Notes: generated by a model from the sequence alone, not told the origin. A DNA stretch of 64,000 nt from Ascoidea rubescens DSM 1968 (GCF_001661345.1 NW_017962914.1:522439-586438); one strand, 5' to 3'. Positions 1-10,850 are shown, counted from the stretch's first letter. Translations and numbers: made by a program.

Positions 1-472
1 TGAAAATTCTCATCGGTTACCAAGAAATGTTAAAGGTTGGTACTTTTATCACAAGAGAAAAAACTATTACTGCTTGAAAGAGGGAATGGTCGAAGGCTTT
101 AAGTATTCTCCAAAGATATCCTTTATAATAACCAGTTATTTCTCATTTGAAGCTCTACTAGACACCATCAGACAAAAGAAGGATTTTTTGAATTCTGTCA
201 TCTCCACTACAACTTTCTGCTACGCTTATGCTCATTATGTTAAATTGAGCAAATATCAAAAGATTAACATGGTTAAAAAGGGTCTGAAATTTGGGTTGGC
301 CTTTGGTTTAATACAAGATTTCTTCATCTACAGAAGAAATGGTAACCTCTGGTATTTAAATGCAATCGGGATAAAGCCTTTAAATTATTATTTTCCATCT
401 ATTGATAGTGATAATGATAATGGTAATGATAATGATAGCATTAATGATAATGATCAACCGTTGGGCGCTTAA
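1..472 (+). CDS. Tim17-like multi-pass membrane protein, 3' end of gene
   Basis: The reading frame is open from base 2 to the stop at 470-472, so the window holds only the last 156 codons and the start lies upstream. The visible part has three moderately hydrophobic segments. One of them, with the glycine-spaced GLKFGLAFGLIQDFFIY, is preceded by a basic stretch, and an earlier part reads ALLDTIRQKKDFLNSV. This pattern resembles the Tim17/22/23 fold, including the complex I assembly factor TIMMDC1, in which a DxxRgkkDfvN segment precedes a glycine-rich helix. That resemblance is from memory and weak. The tail is an Asp/Asn repeat encoded by GAT-AAT triplets. Alternatives are any small mitochondrial inner-membrane protein. 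The gene converges on ERT1. Confidence 0.55.
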   Translation, partial: ENSHRLPRNVKGWYFYHKRKNYYCLKEGMVEGFKYSPKISFIITSYFSFEALLDTIRQKKDFLNSVISTTTFCYAYAHYVKLSKYQKINMVKKGLKFGLAFGLIQDFFIYRRNGNLWYLNAIGIKPLNYYFPSIDSDNDNGNDNDSINDNDQPLGA

Positions 473-990
473 GGATATACCAATATTCAATTAAATGTAT
501 GATTCAATTTGTTTGTAAATATTAAATATCGATTTTTTATTAAGAGATTTCATTCATTTTAATTTTCATTTAGATTTTTATTTAAATTTTCATTTTTATT
601 TAAATTTTTATTATGAATATTTTCAATTAATATGAAAGCATTATACCAAATAGTGATCATAATTAAACATAAATTATTAAAAAATGATTAATGAAAATTA
701 TATAAGTTAAAAAAAATATTCATGAATATTTTAAAAATACAAGTTATTATAAAAAAACCGAAAAAAACAAAAAACATCATGACAATAATAATGGTAATAG
801 TAATGGTAATAGTAATAATAAAGAAATAGTATTCTTTTTAATATTGCAAAATCATTAAAAAGACAAAGAGAAGAGAAGAGAAGAGAAACGTATAGTTGAT
901 GTCAACAGAGAAAAACAAAAACGATCAAAAAAAAATGAGATGTAATATAACGTAACTAGCAAAATGAGGATAGGTTTATAAATTTAAGTG
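473..990. other. Convergent intergenic region, AT-rich
   Basis: This is the shared 3' region of the Tim17-like gene and ERT1. It contains A/T homopolymers and short direct repeats such as GGTAATAGTAAT near 790-815 and AAGAGAAGAG near 868-885. No coding or RNA gene is seen. Confidence 0.6.
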
Positions 991-1961
991 TTATGTTAAA
1001 ATTGGTAGAAAGTTGCCAACAATCATCATTGGAATACCAAAAACGTCTCTTTTTAAAGTCCAAATACAAGTAGTATTTATTTTTTTGCCATTGCAAGTAA
1101 GTAAAGTGCAGCTAGTCATTGTTGCACCTCTGAAATCACCATAAGCAATTTTAGAGAATAAATCAAAATATTCTATAACGCTATTATCATCCATTAGCTC
1201 CACTATAAAAGTTCCCTTTTTCAACAAACGATCTCTTGTCCAGCCTGTTAAGATGACGAATTCTTGACTTACATAGCAAATTTGGCCAGTTCTCCTCCAG
1301 ACTATGGTTGGAGTGCCGCTAATTGATATGTATTTATCATATTCTAAGAGCGTTCTTTGAAAGCATTGTTCCATGAATATCAAGTCGTCTTCTTTGAGAG
1401 TTATTGTGCAGGCTATAAAAGAGGGTCTATATTCAGTCATTGATTTTGCCATTTTAACTAGTTGATCTTTGTTAAATCTTTTTCTTAGATAAGTGATTAG
1501 TAGATGGTAGCCTAATTTATAACCAAAGGGGACTTTGACTTTTGCGTAAATTTCTTCTGGTTCTTTGAATCTTAGGCCCCAATCGCCAGTTGAGCTGTGG
1601 TTGTTGTTTGAGGAAGCACTTGCAAACGAGGAATCATTTGTTGAGCAGTTATTTATATCTGATTGAACGCCGATTGAAAAGGAAATTTGTGATTTCAAAC
1701 CTGCATCGTTGGTGTGTAGAATTGCCGGATTTAGTTTTTTTTTCTTTTCGATAACGTCGATAACATCGGGATAGGTCATGATATTCTTGCCATCAGGTAA
1801 GCCAGGTAGAGGGCCTAGAAAGTATTGGTTGATTGAGGTGTCGCAGTTAGGGTACATGTTGTATAGGTCATTTCTATTGTTGTTGATGTTGCTTTTGTTA
1901 TTGTAGTGATTGTTGTGAAAGTTATTGTTGTAATTGTTGCTGTTATTATTGTTGTTGTTGC

Positions 1962-2058
<97 letters not shown>

Positions 2059-3942
2059 TAGAATGTTGTTATTGGGATAATTTGAATTGTGGTAGAAATT
2101 GTTGTATATGTTTTGGTTAGTGGAATGGTTCTCTAGGGGGGTGTTGTTGTTTGAACTTTGAGGAAACATGTAGCTTTCCGATTCAGACATTGATACTGAA
2201 GGACTTAGTATGGACTGGTTGTCTGGATTGTAGTTAATGTTTGGGTTTTGGTGGATGATTTGAGAGAGAATTGAGTATTCCAAGTTGGCAGCGTTTGAGA
2301 GGAACTTTTGTTTATTTTTTTTGTGGTGGTGGTGGTGGTTACTATTATTTTTGTTTTGGTTATTTAAAGGGGATAGGTTTTCTATTATGTCGTTGTTGTT
2401 GATGTTGGATAGAGAGCTGTTTGTGATGTTCATGGCAAGACTTGAGGAAGAGTTTAGAGGAACTAATTGGGGGGAGTTGTTTGGTGGAATTGGGTTTGGG
2501 ATATTTGATATGTTTTGGATATTTGATAGGTTGTGGACATTCATATTGGGGATATTCATATTGGGAATGTTTTGGATATTGGGATGATTGGGATGATTGT
2601 GAATATTATGGATATTAGGAATATTTTGAATGTTTGGGATATTTTGGATATTTGATAATAGAGAAGGAGAGTTGTTGTCAGACAAGGGGCTATTTGAGGA
2701 GATATTCTGTTGGTTGAAGTGTTGTTGATTTGAGAGATGGGAGTGATATTGGACAGAAGAATTTGAGGTTGACATTAGTTGTGGGGGAGAGGAAGTAGGA
2801 GTTAGGTTGTTATTTAAAGTATTGTATTGGTTGTTGTTGGGGGTATTGGAGATATTTGATATGTTGGAAGGGTTTGGGTTATGTATTGTGAATTGGTTAT
2901 TTAACGGCAGGTTTTTCTGTTGATTTTGATGATTTTGATGATTTTGGTTTTGTAGAAGAGCGTTATTGAGAATTAGAGGGGGTCGGTGTAGTATTAAATT
3001 TGGATTTGAATTAATTTGCTGGAATTGAATTTGGTTATTGTTGTTATTCATATTGCTATTAATGTTGTTGCTATTGTTATTAGTATTGTTGTTATTGTTA
3101 TTGTTGTTGTTGTTGTTGTTACTATTATTAATGTTAATGTTATTGTTATTGACGATATTATTTGATAGAGGATAATTCTTTGGAGGTTCAGTTAGCTCAT
3201 CAGGAACATCAATTAAATATTTTTTTTTCTTTCTCGGCGCATCTTTGCACGTATCAAACAAGCCCTTTAAAACACATCGTTTACAAGGTCTCTGATTATC
3301 GCAAGTCATATGTGATTTGTGGCAATGATTGCAAGCTCTAGCAGTTTTCTTTCGAGGACGTTTTTGTTTTATCGGTTTATCATTTTTTGTATTCTGGGGA
3401 TTGCTGTGAGGATGAATATGGAGATTCGGATGAGAAACAGTATGTGGATTATTAGGGGTATTGGTATTTTCAGTATGGCTGTTGTGAGTAGTGTGCTCAG
3501 GGTGTGGTTGGATATGAGTGTTTGGGGTATGAAGAGTTTGAGGATCCTGGGGGTTGTGGGGAATCTGGGGATTTTGGTTCTGGTTCAGGCTTTGATTCTG
3601 GTTTTGGTTTTGATTTTGGTTTTGATTTTGATTTTGATTTTGATTCTGGCTCTGGCTCTGACTTAGCCCTTGGCTTTGAGCAAGGTCCTGGGAAGGATGG
3701 TTTAAGATGTTCAAGCTGCGTATGCTGTTCAAGCTGGTGATGTTGGCAACTTTGGGCAGGTCAGACATAGCACTTGGGTCCTCACTGGTGGTGGCTCTGC
3801 TGGCGCTGGGGTTGAGAGGGAGGAAGAAGCTCTGTTGGTTGTTGCGTTCGCTGGCGGCACGGCCCGGGGCGCTGCTGTGGCGCAGGCCCGGCTGCTGCAT
3901 GTGCTGCGTGTGGGGCTGGGGCGGGCGGTTGATCGTGTTCAT
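991..3942 (-). CDS. ERT1: ERT1/RDS2-type zinc-cluster activator of gluconeogenesis
   Basis: This is a Zn(II)2Cys6 transcription factor of the ERT1/RDS2 (AcuK/AcuM) family, which activates gluconeogenic genes from the nucleus. From the ATG at 3942 the protein is 983 residues. The six-cysteine cluster lies at about residues 204-232 with spacing C-x2-C-x6-C-x5-C-x2-C-x8-C, followed by the basic RKKKKYLIDVPDEL. The last ~170 residues are the family's PAS-like region, with FQRTLLEYDKYISISGTPT and the closing IVGNFLPILT. Between them lie ~600 residues of Asn/Gln/Pro-rich sequence, including an uninterrupted run of about 32 Asn. The frame is open further upstream to 4107, but only a GTG is found there. 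A second candidate start is the ATG at 3768 (MSDLPKVANI). The 5' end is strikingly GC-rich while the rest is AT-rich. Much longer than the Saccharomyces proteins because of the low-complexity middle. Confidence 0.9.
1964..2059 (+). repeat. ATT/AAT trinucleotide microsatellite in ERT1
   Basis: An uninterrupted run of about 32 ATT triplets on the plus strand encodes poly-Asn (AAT codons) in ERT1. Such pure triplet runs are prone to length change, so the copy number is likely to vary between strains and assemblies. Confidence 0.9.
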
Positions 3943-4263
3943 GCTGCGGCAAATGTCCCTGGGGCTGCTGCGTCTGCTTCCTGCTCTGGCGCCTGTGCTG
4001 CCTATATCCTCCGCTCGGTCGTCCGCGCTGCTTCTTCCGCCCAGCGCTCTGCTTCCCTGTGATTGGCTGGCCCCGCGTCTGTCTCTCCCAACATGGCAGC
4101 CTGGCACGCGACAGCTCCAGTCTGGCTTCCGTCATGGTGGTCTCGTGCTAACAGGCAACAGGATGGGAAAGCGCACCTCCACCATTGCGCGATCTCTGGT
4201 ACTGATATCGTGTTTGTGCTACTTGCAATGTCAATTATCTGCTGCGGTCTGCTGCGGTCTGGT
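3943..4263. promoter_or_regulatory. GC-rich ERT1 promoter / ARC1 3' region
   Basis: This short region between ERT1 and ARC1, both on the minus strand, is far richer in G+C than the surroundings. It includes an inverted CCAAT box (ATTGGCTGG at 4061-4069). The GC enrichment continues into the 3' third of ARC1 and the first codons of ERT1. No RNA gene is seen. Confidence 0.5.
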
Positions 4264-5475
4264 CTAGCGAACAAGAGCGTTTGTGACGGTGCTAACAGCA
4301 CACGCACTGCCGGCGCTGTTCACGAGACGTGCGTCGGGCTTTCCGTCTTGCTTGTACACCACCACCAACAGATCGGTGGTTGAGAAGGAGGGTTGGCAGG
4401 TTTCCCAGATCTTCTTCTTGGGATTCAATACCTTCTCAGGCACGCCGTCGAAACCCTCGAAGAAGAGCTTGTCACCCACTGCACTGTTCTCGGGAGGAAT
4501 CACAAACTCAACCAACCCGTCTGCCGCATCCGACCCACACAAAACCATCGCCATGCTCTTCACTCCTCTCATGTTCACTGGCTTCAAGTTGCACACAACA
4601 ACCACCCTTCTTTGCTGCATCTCCTCCAAAGAAAAGTGCTTCACCAACCCGGAGCACACCTTTCGGGGCTCGCCGCTCTCATCTCCCATTTGGATGGTCG
4701 ACACATACAACGAGTCCGCATTGGGGTGCTTTTCGCACTTTTCAATAAATCCCACTCTGAAATCAATCAACGAGGGATCAATCACAACAGTTTTCTTCTC
4801 ATTTCCACCACCACTGCTCTTTTTGGCAGCCTTTTTGGCAGCCTTTTTGGCCTTTTGTGCTTCAACTTTCTTTTTTTTATCTTCTTCACTCAATTCTTTC
4901 TTACCGCCCTTGGTTTCGGCAACTTCTCCAGCTTTGGCAGCTTCACCAATTTCTTTAGTCTTAACCTCTTTAACAGCCTCAGCTTCTTCACTTTCTTTAT
5001 CTGTTTTACCTGTTTTACCTGTTTTACCATCTTTACCTTCTTTAGATGCGTCACTCTTTTTCTCTTTGACTTTAATCTCTTGTGGCAACTCAATTGAATA
5101 ATCAATCTTGATCTTCTCATCCTCTTTCTTAATAACTAGAGTGTTTTGAATCAAATCAATCCATCTTAAAACATGACGAATCTTGACAGCCTCTTCACTT
5201 TTACCTTGATATTTCTTCGTAACAATATCAAATAGCTTGTTGAATACTACTTCATCAATCTTATTGTTGGCATTTCCCAATAAATAACTTTTTTCTTTCA
5301 ATAACTCATTGATCTTGACTAAAATCTCATTTTCTTCCGTGCTTTGACCTTTAACGCCATCCAAATTATTAATCAAGCTTAAATATTGACTCTCAATAGC
5401 CTGTTCTTCAATACTTAATTCCTTCTCTTGAGAAAGACTCAATTTCGAAAAATCTTCATTCAATTTACTAGCCAT
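4264..5475 (-). CDS. ARC1: ARC1: tRNA-binding cofactor of Met- and Glu-tRNA synthetases
   Basis: The protein (403 residues, start MASKLNEDF) has the three-part ARC1 architecture. An N-terminal helical domain (about 1-135) would bind the N-terminal appendices of MetRS and GluRS. A Lys/Ala/Glu-rich linker (about 136-225) contains KAAKKAAKK. The C-terminal EMAP-II-like OB fold (about 230-403) has DFRVGFIEKCEKHPNADSLY, RKVCSGLVKHF and VVVVCNLKPVNMRGVKS, all typical of the tRNA-binding domain. In yeast ARC1 holds the two synthetases in the cytoplasm and delivers tRNA to them. Codon usage changes sharply along the gene: the 3' part (4264-4800) is GC-rich and the 5' part AT-rich. That composition gives long antisense open frames which I do not regard as genes. 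Confidence 0.95.
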   Translation of the reverse strand: MASKLNEDFSKLSLSQEKELSIEEQAIESQYLSLINNLDGVKGQSTEENEILVKINELLKEKSYLLGNANNKIDEVVFNKLFDIVTKKYQGKSEEAVKIRHVLRWIDLIQNTLVIKKEDEKIKIDYSIELPQEIKVKEKKSDASKEGKDGKTGKTGKTDKESEEAEAVKEVKTKEIGEAAKAGEVAETKGGKKELSEEDKKKKVEAQKAKKAAKKAAKKSSGGGNEKKTVVIDPSLIDFRVGFIEKCEKHPNADSLYVSTIQMGDESGEPRKVCSGLVKHFSLEEMQQRRVVVVCNLKPVNMRGVKSMAMVLCGSDAADGLVEFVIPPENSAVGDKLFFEGFDGVPEKVLNPKKKIWETCQPSFSTTDLLVVVYKQDGKPDARLVNSAGSACAVSTVTNALVR

Positions 5476-5867
5476 CTTTATCTCAATTATATCTAATTGT
5501 AACCTTATATTCTTGTAATCTAATTAGTTATAATATGCCTAATATATTATCAATATCAATATCAATATATTTGTATACTTACATAGATACTTCACTAGAA
5601 AAGAAAATTTTCAAAGATGAATCATTTGGAACTTCTGAGAATTATCTTCCATCTCCCATGACAATCAGGTGTTTTACACTACCTCCCGCAATACTCAACC
5701 TGTCTTTTTCTCTTTATCTTGCATTCCACTTCCCAGTTTTAACAGGTATCTTTTATGTATTCAATCTCAGTAAAAACAACAATCACAACAAAAAGTTAAA
5801 AAAAAATTAATATAGATATAATTATAGATATATATTTACGCATATTTATCTCTTTGGCTAATCTTGT
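5476..5867. other. ARC1 upstream / MLC1 downstream region
   Basis: This AT-rich spacer between two minus-strand genes contains a TATCAA repeat near 5548-5565. A plus-strand open frame of about 90 codons has no recognisable domain and is not called. Confidence 0.5.
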
Positions 5868-6405
5868 TCATTGAGATAAAATGCTCTTGACAAACTCAAC
5901 ATAATTAACATTCCCATCTTGCGTAACATTAACTCCCTTCAACAACTCATCCACCTCTGCGTCAGACAACTTCTCGCCAATCGACGTTAATATATATCTT
6001 AATTCCCCAACTCCAATAAATCCAGACATGTTCTTGTCAAACACTTGAAACCCTCTGACATAATCTTCAGCGTCTCCCAAGGGTTTGAATCCATCTGGTC
6101 GATTTATAATCTTAACATATGTATCGAAATCTAATTCCCCTGGCAATTGTCTCTCCAAATCAGCAATCTCTGCTAATGTAGGATTTTGTCCAACCGCTCT
6201 TAATAAGTCTCCAAGGGCCTCTGGTGGAACCTTTCCTGTTCCCTTTTTATCAAACAATGAAAAGGCATCCTTATATGTTTTGGTATTAGCTGACTAATAA
6301 CATAAATCAAATCAAATTAAATTAAATTAAAACGTAAGTATTTATACCATATAATAATATTATTATGATTATTCTTCTTCTTCAATCTCATAATATTCAT
6401 ACCAT
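5868..6405 (-). CDS. MLC1: MLC1: essential light chain of type II/V myosins (spliced)
   Basis: This calmodulin-like light chain binds IQ motifs of myosin II and V and IQGAP in the cytokinetic ring and on secretory cables. The gene is join of exon 1 (6403-6405, only the ATG) and exon 2 (5868-6293), giving 142 residues beginning M-SANTKTYKDAFSLFDKKGTG. This lines up with the yeast start MSATRANKDIFTLFDKKG, and the body has GEKLSDAEVDELLKGV near the C terminus. The inferred intron (6294-6402, 109 nt) starts GTATGA directly after the ATG, has TACTTAC as the likely branch site near 6333-6339, and ends TTATTAG. A second ATG followed by GTATAA at 6350 is a weaker alternative donor. The EF-hand loops are degenerate, as in other MLC1 proteins, so calcium binding is doubtful. 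Confidence 0.92.
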
Positions 6406-6741
6406 TTTGTTATTTTATTCTTCAATTATTTGATTTTCTATCTCAATGTTTATATACAACTCTCTGATGTGGTGTAAAGTCTGCAATCGATTAAACAAAA
6501 CACTTACAATTGAAATATTTATATTCAATGAAGTGTTTATTTCTCTATGTTTTCTTTTGTCCCAATAAGGAAAGACCGGGCAACTCCCACACATCTCACC
6601 TATCCACCTGCCTGTTATCAGAAATAATTTTATAAAATTAAATTGTCTATAGAACTTGTATAACTAAAATGAAAAGTTAACTGAAAATTAAAATAAAAAG
6701 TATACATGTATAAAGAGATAAACTTCTGGCTATTTATGTCA
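6406..6741. promoter_or_regulatory. MLC1 promoter / RIB1... downstream region
   Basis: This region lies upstream of MLC1 and past the RIB1 stop codon at 6742, both on the minus strand. It has a small C-rich patch (CGGGCAACTCCCACACATC near 6577-6595) within AT-rich DNA. No gene is seen. Confidence 0.45.
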
Positions 6742-7821
6742 CTAAATTCGAATGGGTTCTTGTAATAAATGCCCCATTCTTTCTATTTTAGTTCTCAAAT
6801 ACCCATTTATCTCTTTAGATTGGATTCCTCTATTACTCTCAATTTCATGATTATTCTTATGACTATGCTCATAAATATGCTCACGCTCATCACCTTCTTT
6901 TAAATTTTCCCTCCAGGCTATTGGAATCATAGGAATTCTTTCAACAACTCTAATCAGTCGGTTTTTACCTTCAACAGCCAATATCTTATCCGGATTGTTG
7001 GTCAATAATTTAATATTGGGTAGATTCAAATCTAACAATATGCTAGTAGCCAACGAAAAACTTCTCGCATCTGCTGGATGTCTTAACATCAAATTAGCTT
7101 GCACTGTATCGGCTCCTAAATCTTGCAAGTTATACGCCTTTAATTTTTCTCCCAATCCAATTCCTCTACCTTCTTGTCTCAAATAAATTATAACTCCACG
7201 TCCATATTCTCCCATCAATCGGCCTGCTTCGTCAAATTGTTCGCCACAATCACATCTAGCTGACCATGTTGTTTCTCCTGTATAGCACTCGGAGTGAATT
7301 CGCACTAAAATAGGGTTTTCAGGATTATATGATGTTCTATTATCATATATTAATTCATCCTTTTCATTGAACTTTAATCCGATTTTTTTCAACTCATCAA
7401 AATCCGCTATTTTTCTATTGGGTTGTAGTTTTCCAATATATGCACCTCGAATCATTCGGTCTGATTGTGTTTCATTTTTTTGTCTCAAATATAACGATTT
7501 GCTTCGAATATTTTCCCCAAAAACAATAGCCAAATGCTCCTTTTTATCGATATTATTGGAATACAAGTGCAAAAAAATCTCAGTGTTATTAGTTGTAGGA
7601 ATTCTGGCCCTTGCAACACATTTAACAACAGGTAGCTCCTCAGGCAATAAGTCTCTATCCAAATTAAATTCCTTTTCAAATAAATTAGTATTAATATCAT
7701 GTTCATGATCGTTATTTAAATCGACCGAAGAACTCGAAAATTGTGATGAAGTTGGAGAAAGAAGGGATAAGTCATCACTTAAATTAGATGAAAGACTTAG
7801 AGTAGAATCAGCCATTTGCAT
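6742..7821 (-). CDS. RIB1: RIB1: GTP cyclohydrolase II
   Basis: This enzyme catalyses the first committed step of riboflavin synthesis: it opens the GTP imidazole ring, releasing formate and pyrophosphate. From the ATG at 7821 ([10 protein letters not shown]) the protein is 359 residues; MADS at 7815 is an alternative start. Diagnostic features are the zinc-binding cysteines in [20 protein letters not shown] (about residues 177-195), then [30 protein letters not shown] with the catalytic Tyr/Arg region, and the GTP-binding KLLTNNPDK. An N-terminal Ser/Asp-rich ~55 residues and a ~50-residue hydrophilic tail flank the core. The open frame runs further upstream from a TTG, but there is no earlier ATG in frame. 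Confidence 0.96.
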   Translation of the reverse strand: MQMADSTLSLSSNLSDDLSLLSPTSSQFSSSSVDLNNDHEHDINTNLFEKEFNLDRDLLPEELPVVKCVARARIPTTNNTEIFLHLYSNNIDKKEHLAIVFGENIRSKSLYLRQKNETQSDRMIRGAYIGKLQPNRKIADFDELKKIGLKFNEKDELIYDNRTSYNPENPILVRIHSECYTGETTWSARCDCGEQFDEAGRLMGEYGRGVIIYLRQEGRGIGLGEKLKAYNLQDLGADTVQANLMLRHPADARSFSLATSILLDLNLPNIKLLTNNPDKILAVEGKNRLIRVVERIPMIPIAWRENLKEGDEREHIYEHSHKNNHEIESNRGIQSKEINGYLRTKIERMGHLLQEPIRI

Positions 7822-8125
7822 TATTTGATTTATTTTAATTAAAATGATATCCAAAAAATATAATAAATGTTAAATAATAGATGTGGAGTGAGGAATGAGA
7901 AATAATATAGTAAGAAGTAAATAACCAGGATGCTGATTCGCACCAGTGAAAATTCATCCAACAAAAGAAAGTCCTTTTGTTTTATAACTTGAGCTGAGTA
8001 ATTTTTATCTGTTTACGGACAATTTCTAATTCTCACCTAAAATTGACACAAAATTACTAATGCTGGATGACTAATGCCGGATCATCACGGACAAATGCGG
8101 TTTTCCTGATGCAAAATCCGGGTCA
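7822..8125. promoter_or_regulatory. RIB1 promoter / CWC27 3' region
   Basis: This is a 304-bp spacer between two minus-strand genes. Near 8060-8145 several CCGG/CGG-containing words (GCCGGATCATCACGGAC, AATCCGGG, AACCGGTGG) mark the edge of a GC-richer patch that extends into the end of CWC27. They could be zinc-cluster protein sites, but this is unproven. Confidence 0.4.
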
Positions 8126-9352
8126 CTAACGGAACACCAACCGGTGGTGAAAAAAGCGTTCGTAATCCGCATCTTCCCCAGACCCCATCTCTTTGGAGCC
8201 AGAACCAGAATCACCAGAATCACCAGAACCAGCAGGATTTTCTTTGAGTTTTGCACTGAAATCAGTGACTTTTTGAAGCATCTCTTCATTAGTGAGCGGT
8301 TTGGACTGCTGTTTAAGATATTTCTCCCTTTCTAATTCTACTAGTGTTTTCCTCAATTTTTTCTTGCTTTTCTTTGCTTTCCCTTTATCGTTTTTATCAT
8401 CTAAAATAGATGTTGAGTCTGTACTAGCTTCCACTATTTCATTATTATTTTCAATGTTAATACTCTCGGCATTGTCATTATCTTTTCTACTTTCATTTTT
8501 TAGGGTAATATTCTCATCAGCAACAATAAGTTCGCTATTCTTTCTGTTGTCATTTTCAGTCTTGATTTTTTCTTCAATTAATTGTTTCACACTCAATTTT
8601 TTTTTTGATAATGTTTTATCATTCAATGTTTCATGAGCAGATTTCATTTTAAACTTGTCCTTCATTTTATTCTCTTTTTTATTAATTCCAATAGCCAATT
8701 CATCATCATTTTCGTTTTCATTTTCGATATCATAAGTTATCTTGATTTTGGATTTCAACTTAATTTTTTTCTTTCTCTGACTAGTATTATTACTATTGTT
8801 ATTGCCCATAGTTTTTCGTTTTTTAATATTGTTCTCCAAGCTACCAAAATATGGCTGAATTATATTAACTTTTTTAATTTTGGTTGGATATATTGGTGTT
8901 TCATTATCCTCTCTCAATTCAGACTCACTAATTTTAACTAAATTATATATGCTTTCTCCTTCAATTTTGCCAATGAGAATATTTTTATTACTGAACTTAC
9001 TCAATGCATCTAATGTTATAAAAAATTTACAATTATTTTTATTGTTATCATCTCCATCAGTAAAATAATTCCTCCCATACATCCCAATTAACCCTCTTCT
9101 ATTGAATTTCAACCGAGAATGAAACTCGTTATAAGTTTTATTCTTGTTCTCATTATTCTTCAGATTATCATTCAATTCGACTAGTATATTCTTATAAATC
9201 TTATTGAATTGCAAATTGTCAAATCTTCCATTCAAACAATCCTCAAGAAAGCTCTGGCAATTGATCGGTGTCTCCTTAGCCCATAGTTCTATCTCTAGCA
9301 GCCCTCTACTGGTCTCTATTACCACCTTGGCTGTTGTTGGAGGCTCATTCAT
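8126..9352 (-). CDS. CWC27: CWC27: spliceosomal cyclophilin-like protein
   Basis: This is a 408-residue protein of the CWC27 (SDCCAG10/NY-CO-10) family, a cyclophilin-type component of the activated spliceosome. Residues ~9-175 form the cyclophilin domain, starting VVIETSRGLLEIELWAKETP and containing EFHSRLKFNRRGLIGMYG and KFFITLDALSKFSNKNILIGKIEG. The EFHSRLxFNRRG string is characteristic of CWC27 rather than of housekeeping cyclophilins. The usual catalytic loop is altered (MYGRNYFTDGDDNNKNN), so isomerase activity is doubtful, as is usual for CWC27. The rest is a Lys/Glu/Asn-rich tail with a basic KKSKKKLRKTLVELEREKYLKQQ helix. Start: ATG at 9352, with no earlier in-frame Met. It is divergently paired with NUEM. 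Confidence 0.92.
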   Translation of the reverse strand: MNEPPTTAKVVIETSRGLLEIELWAKETPINCQSFLEDCLNGRFDNLQFNKIYKNILVELNDNLKNNENKNKTYNEFHSRLKFNRRGLIGMYGRNYFTDGDDNNKNNCKFFITLDALSKFSNKNILIGKIEGESIYNLVKISESELREDNETPIYPTKIKKVNIIQPYFGSLENNIKKRKTMGNNNSNNTSQRKKKIKLKSKIKITYDIENENENDDELAIGINKKENKMKDKFKMKSAHETLNDKTLSKKKLSVKQLIEEKIKTENDNRKNSELIVADENITLKNESRKDNDNAESINIENNNEIVEASTDSTSILDDKNDKGKAKKSKKKLRKTLVELEREKYLKQQSKPLTNEEMLQKVTDFSAKLKENPAGSGDSGDSGSGSKEMGSGEDADYERFFHHRLVFR

Positions 9353-9695
9353 GGCTTTTTTTCTTCACATATTTGTGCTTCCTGTGCTGCTTTTGTTAAA
9401 TGAAAAAAAAAAAACATTGCAATTTCCTCACAAAAAAACGCACAGTTGTGTATTTAGTTGATAGAGAAGTGAGTTTAACGCCTGACTCAGCATAAATGCT
9501 AAATGCAATATCTTTATTCCGCGCACTCCTTCATTCGATTTTCAACCAACCAGCTTCCCCGAAAATAATCAATATATTCCATACAACTCAATTTATCAGC
9601 TGTGGAATAACCTCACTATTAGAGAGCACCTAGCAGTTCAGTTGTTTGTTTCTAATTTCCTGGGTCTAAAAATCGAGTTGCTCTTCATTTGCAAA
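9353..9695. promoter_or_regulatory. Divergent promoter CWC27 / NUEM
   Basis: This 343-bp region lies between divergent start codons. A CTGACTCAGC word (AP-1/Gcn4-like TGACTCA core, 9483-9489) lies about 210 bp upstream of the NUEM start. An upstream ATG near 9497 opens a short frame before the NUEM start, which could matter if transcripts begin that early. Confidence 0.45.
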
Positions 9696-10850
9696 ATGTT
9701 TAAACAATCCACCTTTCTGCAGTTGAAGACCTTGTCTTCCTTAAATAACTTGAACACTTCAAGGTCGTTATATACTAGTGTCTTGAAAAGTGATATTAAT
9801 ATTACAAAAAATGGTAAAACTAATATTTCAGTAGGTCAAGGAGGCAGATCCTCTAGAACTGGTTACACTGCTACAGTTTTTGGTGCTTCTGGGTTCTTGG
9901 GACGTTATGTAACTTCAAAATTAGCAAGACATGGTACTATAACCATTGTTCCATTTAGAGATCAAATGAAATCAAGATTCTTAAAAGTCACTGGTGATTT
10001 AGGTGTTGTTAATTTGGTTGAGTTTGATTTAAGAAATATTAAATCAATTGAGGATTCCATAAAACATTCCGATATTGTATTTAATTGTATCGGTGCTGAC
10101 TATCACACCAAGAATTTTTCAATGGCTGATATTAATATTGAAGCAGCAAGAAGAATTGCTAAAATTACAAAAGATTATGAGGTTCCAAGGCTTGTCCATG
10201 TTTCCTCATACAATGCTGACCCAGACTCATCATCTGTTTTTTATGCCACCAAGGGTATTGGAGAAGCTGCTGTTAGAGAAGAATATCCTAATGCTACAAT
10301 TGTCAGACCTAGTCCAATGTTTGGTAGAGAGGATAAAATATTAAGACACTGGGGTAACAAAGCAACCATATTTAATTTCAATTCAAACAAAACGAAAATT
10401 TATCCAACCCATGTTCTTGATGTCGCGAAGGCGTTGGAACTTATTGGTTTTGATGATTCTACAGAGGGTCAATTGTATGAGCTATATGGCAATACTGAAT
10501 ATTCATTGGATGAAATCAGAAAGATTATTGAACCATTCACTAAACAAAAATATATAAATATTGATATACCAAAACCAATAGCATTGTTAATGACCAATTA
10601 TCTTCAATATATTTATTGGAAAACTACCAACCCTGACCAAGTTGAAAGAGCTTATATTGATCAGATAATCGATTTCAGAGATCCAAACATAAAGACTTAT
10701 AACGATCTAGGTATTGTTCCTGATACATTAACAGACCATGTTCTTAAATACACCAAACAATTTAGAACATACTTACATAGCCATGATTTACCACCAAGTG
10801 AGAAGGAATTGAAAAATTTGAGAAAATATGCTCATGTTATTGAAAATTAA
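9696..10850 (+). CDS. NUEM: NUEM/NDUFA9: 40 kDa subunit of mitochondrial complex I
   Basis: This is an accessory subunit of NADH:ubiquinone oxidoreductase at the junction of the membrane and peripheral arms. It is an atypical short-chain dehydrogenase that holds a structural NADPH. The ATG at 9696 gives 384 residues (MFKQSTFLQLKTLSSL...), and the Arg/Ser-containing, acid-poor first ~30 residues look like a mitochondrial presequence. The Rossmann motif FGASGFLGRYV is at about residues 61-71, followed by FNCIGADYHTKNFSMADINI, RLVHVSSYNADPDSSSVFYATKGIGEAAVR and TIVRPSPMFGREDKIL. The open frame extends upstream through a TTG only, so the ATG is preferred. Its presence shows the organism keeps complex I, unlike Saccharomyces. 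Confidence 0.95.
   Translation: MFKQSTFLQLKTLSSLNNLNTSRSLYTSVLKSDINITKNGKTNISVGQGGRSSRTGYTATVFGASGFLGRYVTSKLARHGTITIVPFRDQMKSRFLKVTGDLGVVNLVEFDLRNIKSIEDSIKHSDIVFNCIGADYHTKNFSMADINIEAARRIAKITKDYEVPRLVHVSSYNADPDSSSVFYATKGIGEAAVREEYPNATIVRPSPMFGREDKILRHWGNKATIFNFNSNKTKIYPTHVLDVAKALELIGFDDSTEGQLYELYGNTEYSLDEIRKIIEPFTKQKYINIDIPKPIALLMTNYLQYIYWKTTNPDQVERAYIDQIIDFRDPNIKTYNDLGIVPDTLTDHVLKYTKQFRTYLHSHDLPPSEKELKNLRKYAHVIEN

Noticed and set aside
3707-4383. Several open frames on both strands around the ERT1 5' end
   Set aside because: GC-rich composition removes stop codons by chance; only the ERT1 frame connects to a recognised domain.
4283-5101. Plus-strand open frame of 272 codons opposite ARC1
   Set aside because: It is antisense to a clearly conserved gene, has no domain, and is explained by the GC-rich codons of the ARC1 3' half.
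5535-5810. Plus-strand open frame of 91 codons between ARC1 and MLC1
   Set aside because: AT-rich repeat-derived start (ISISISIYLYTYI) and no domain.
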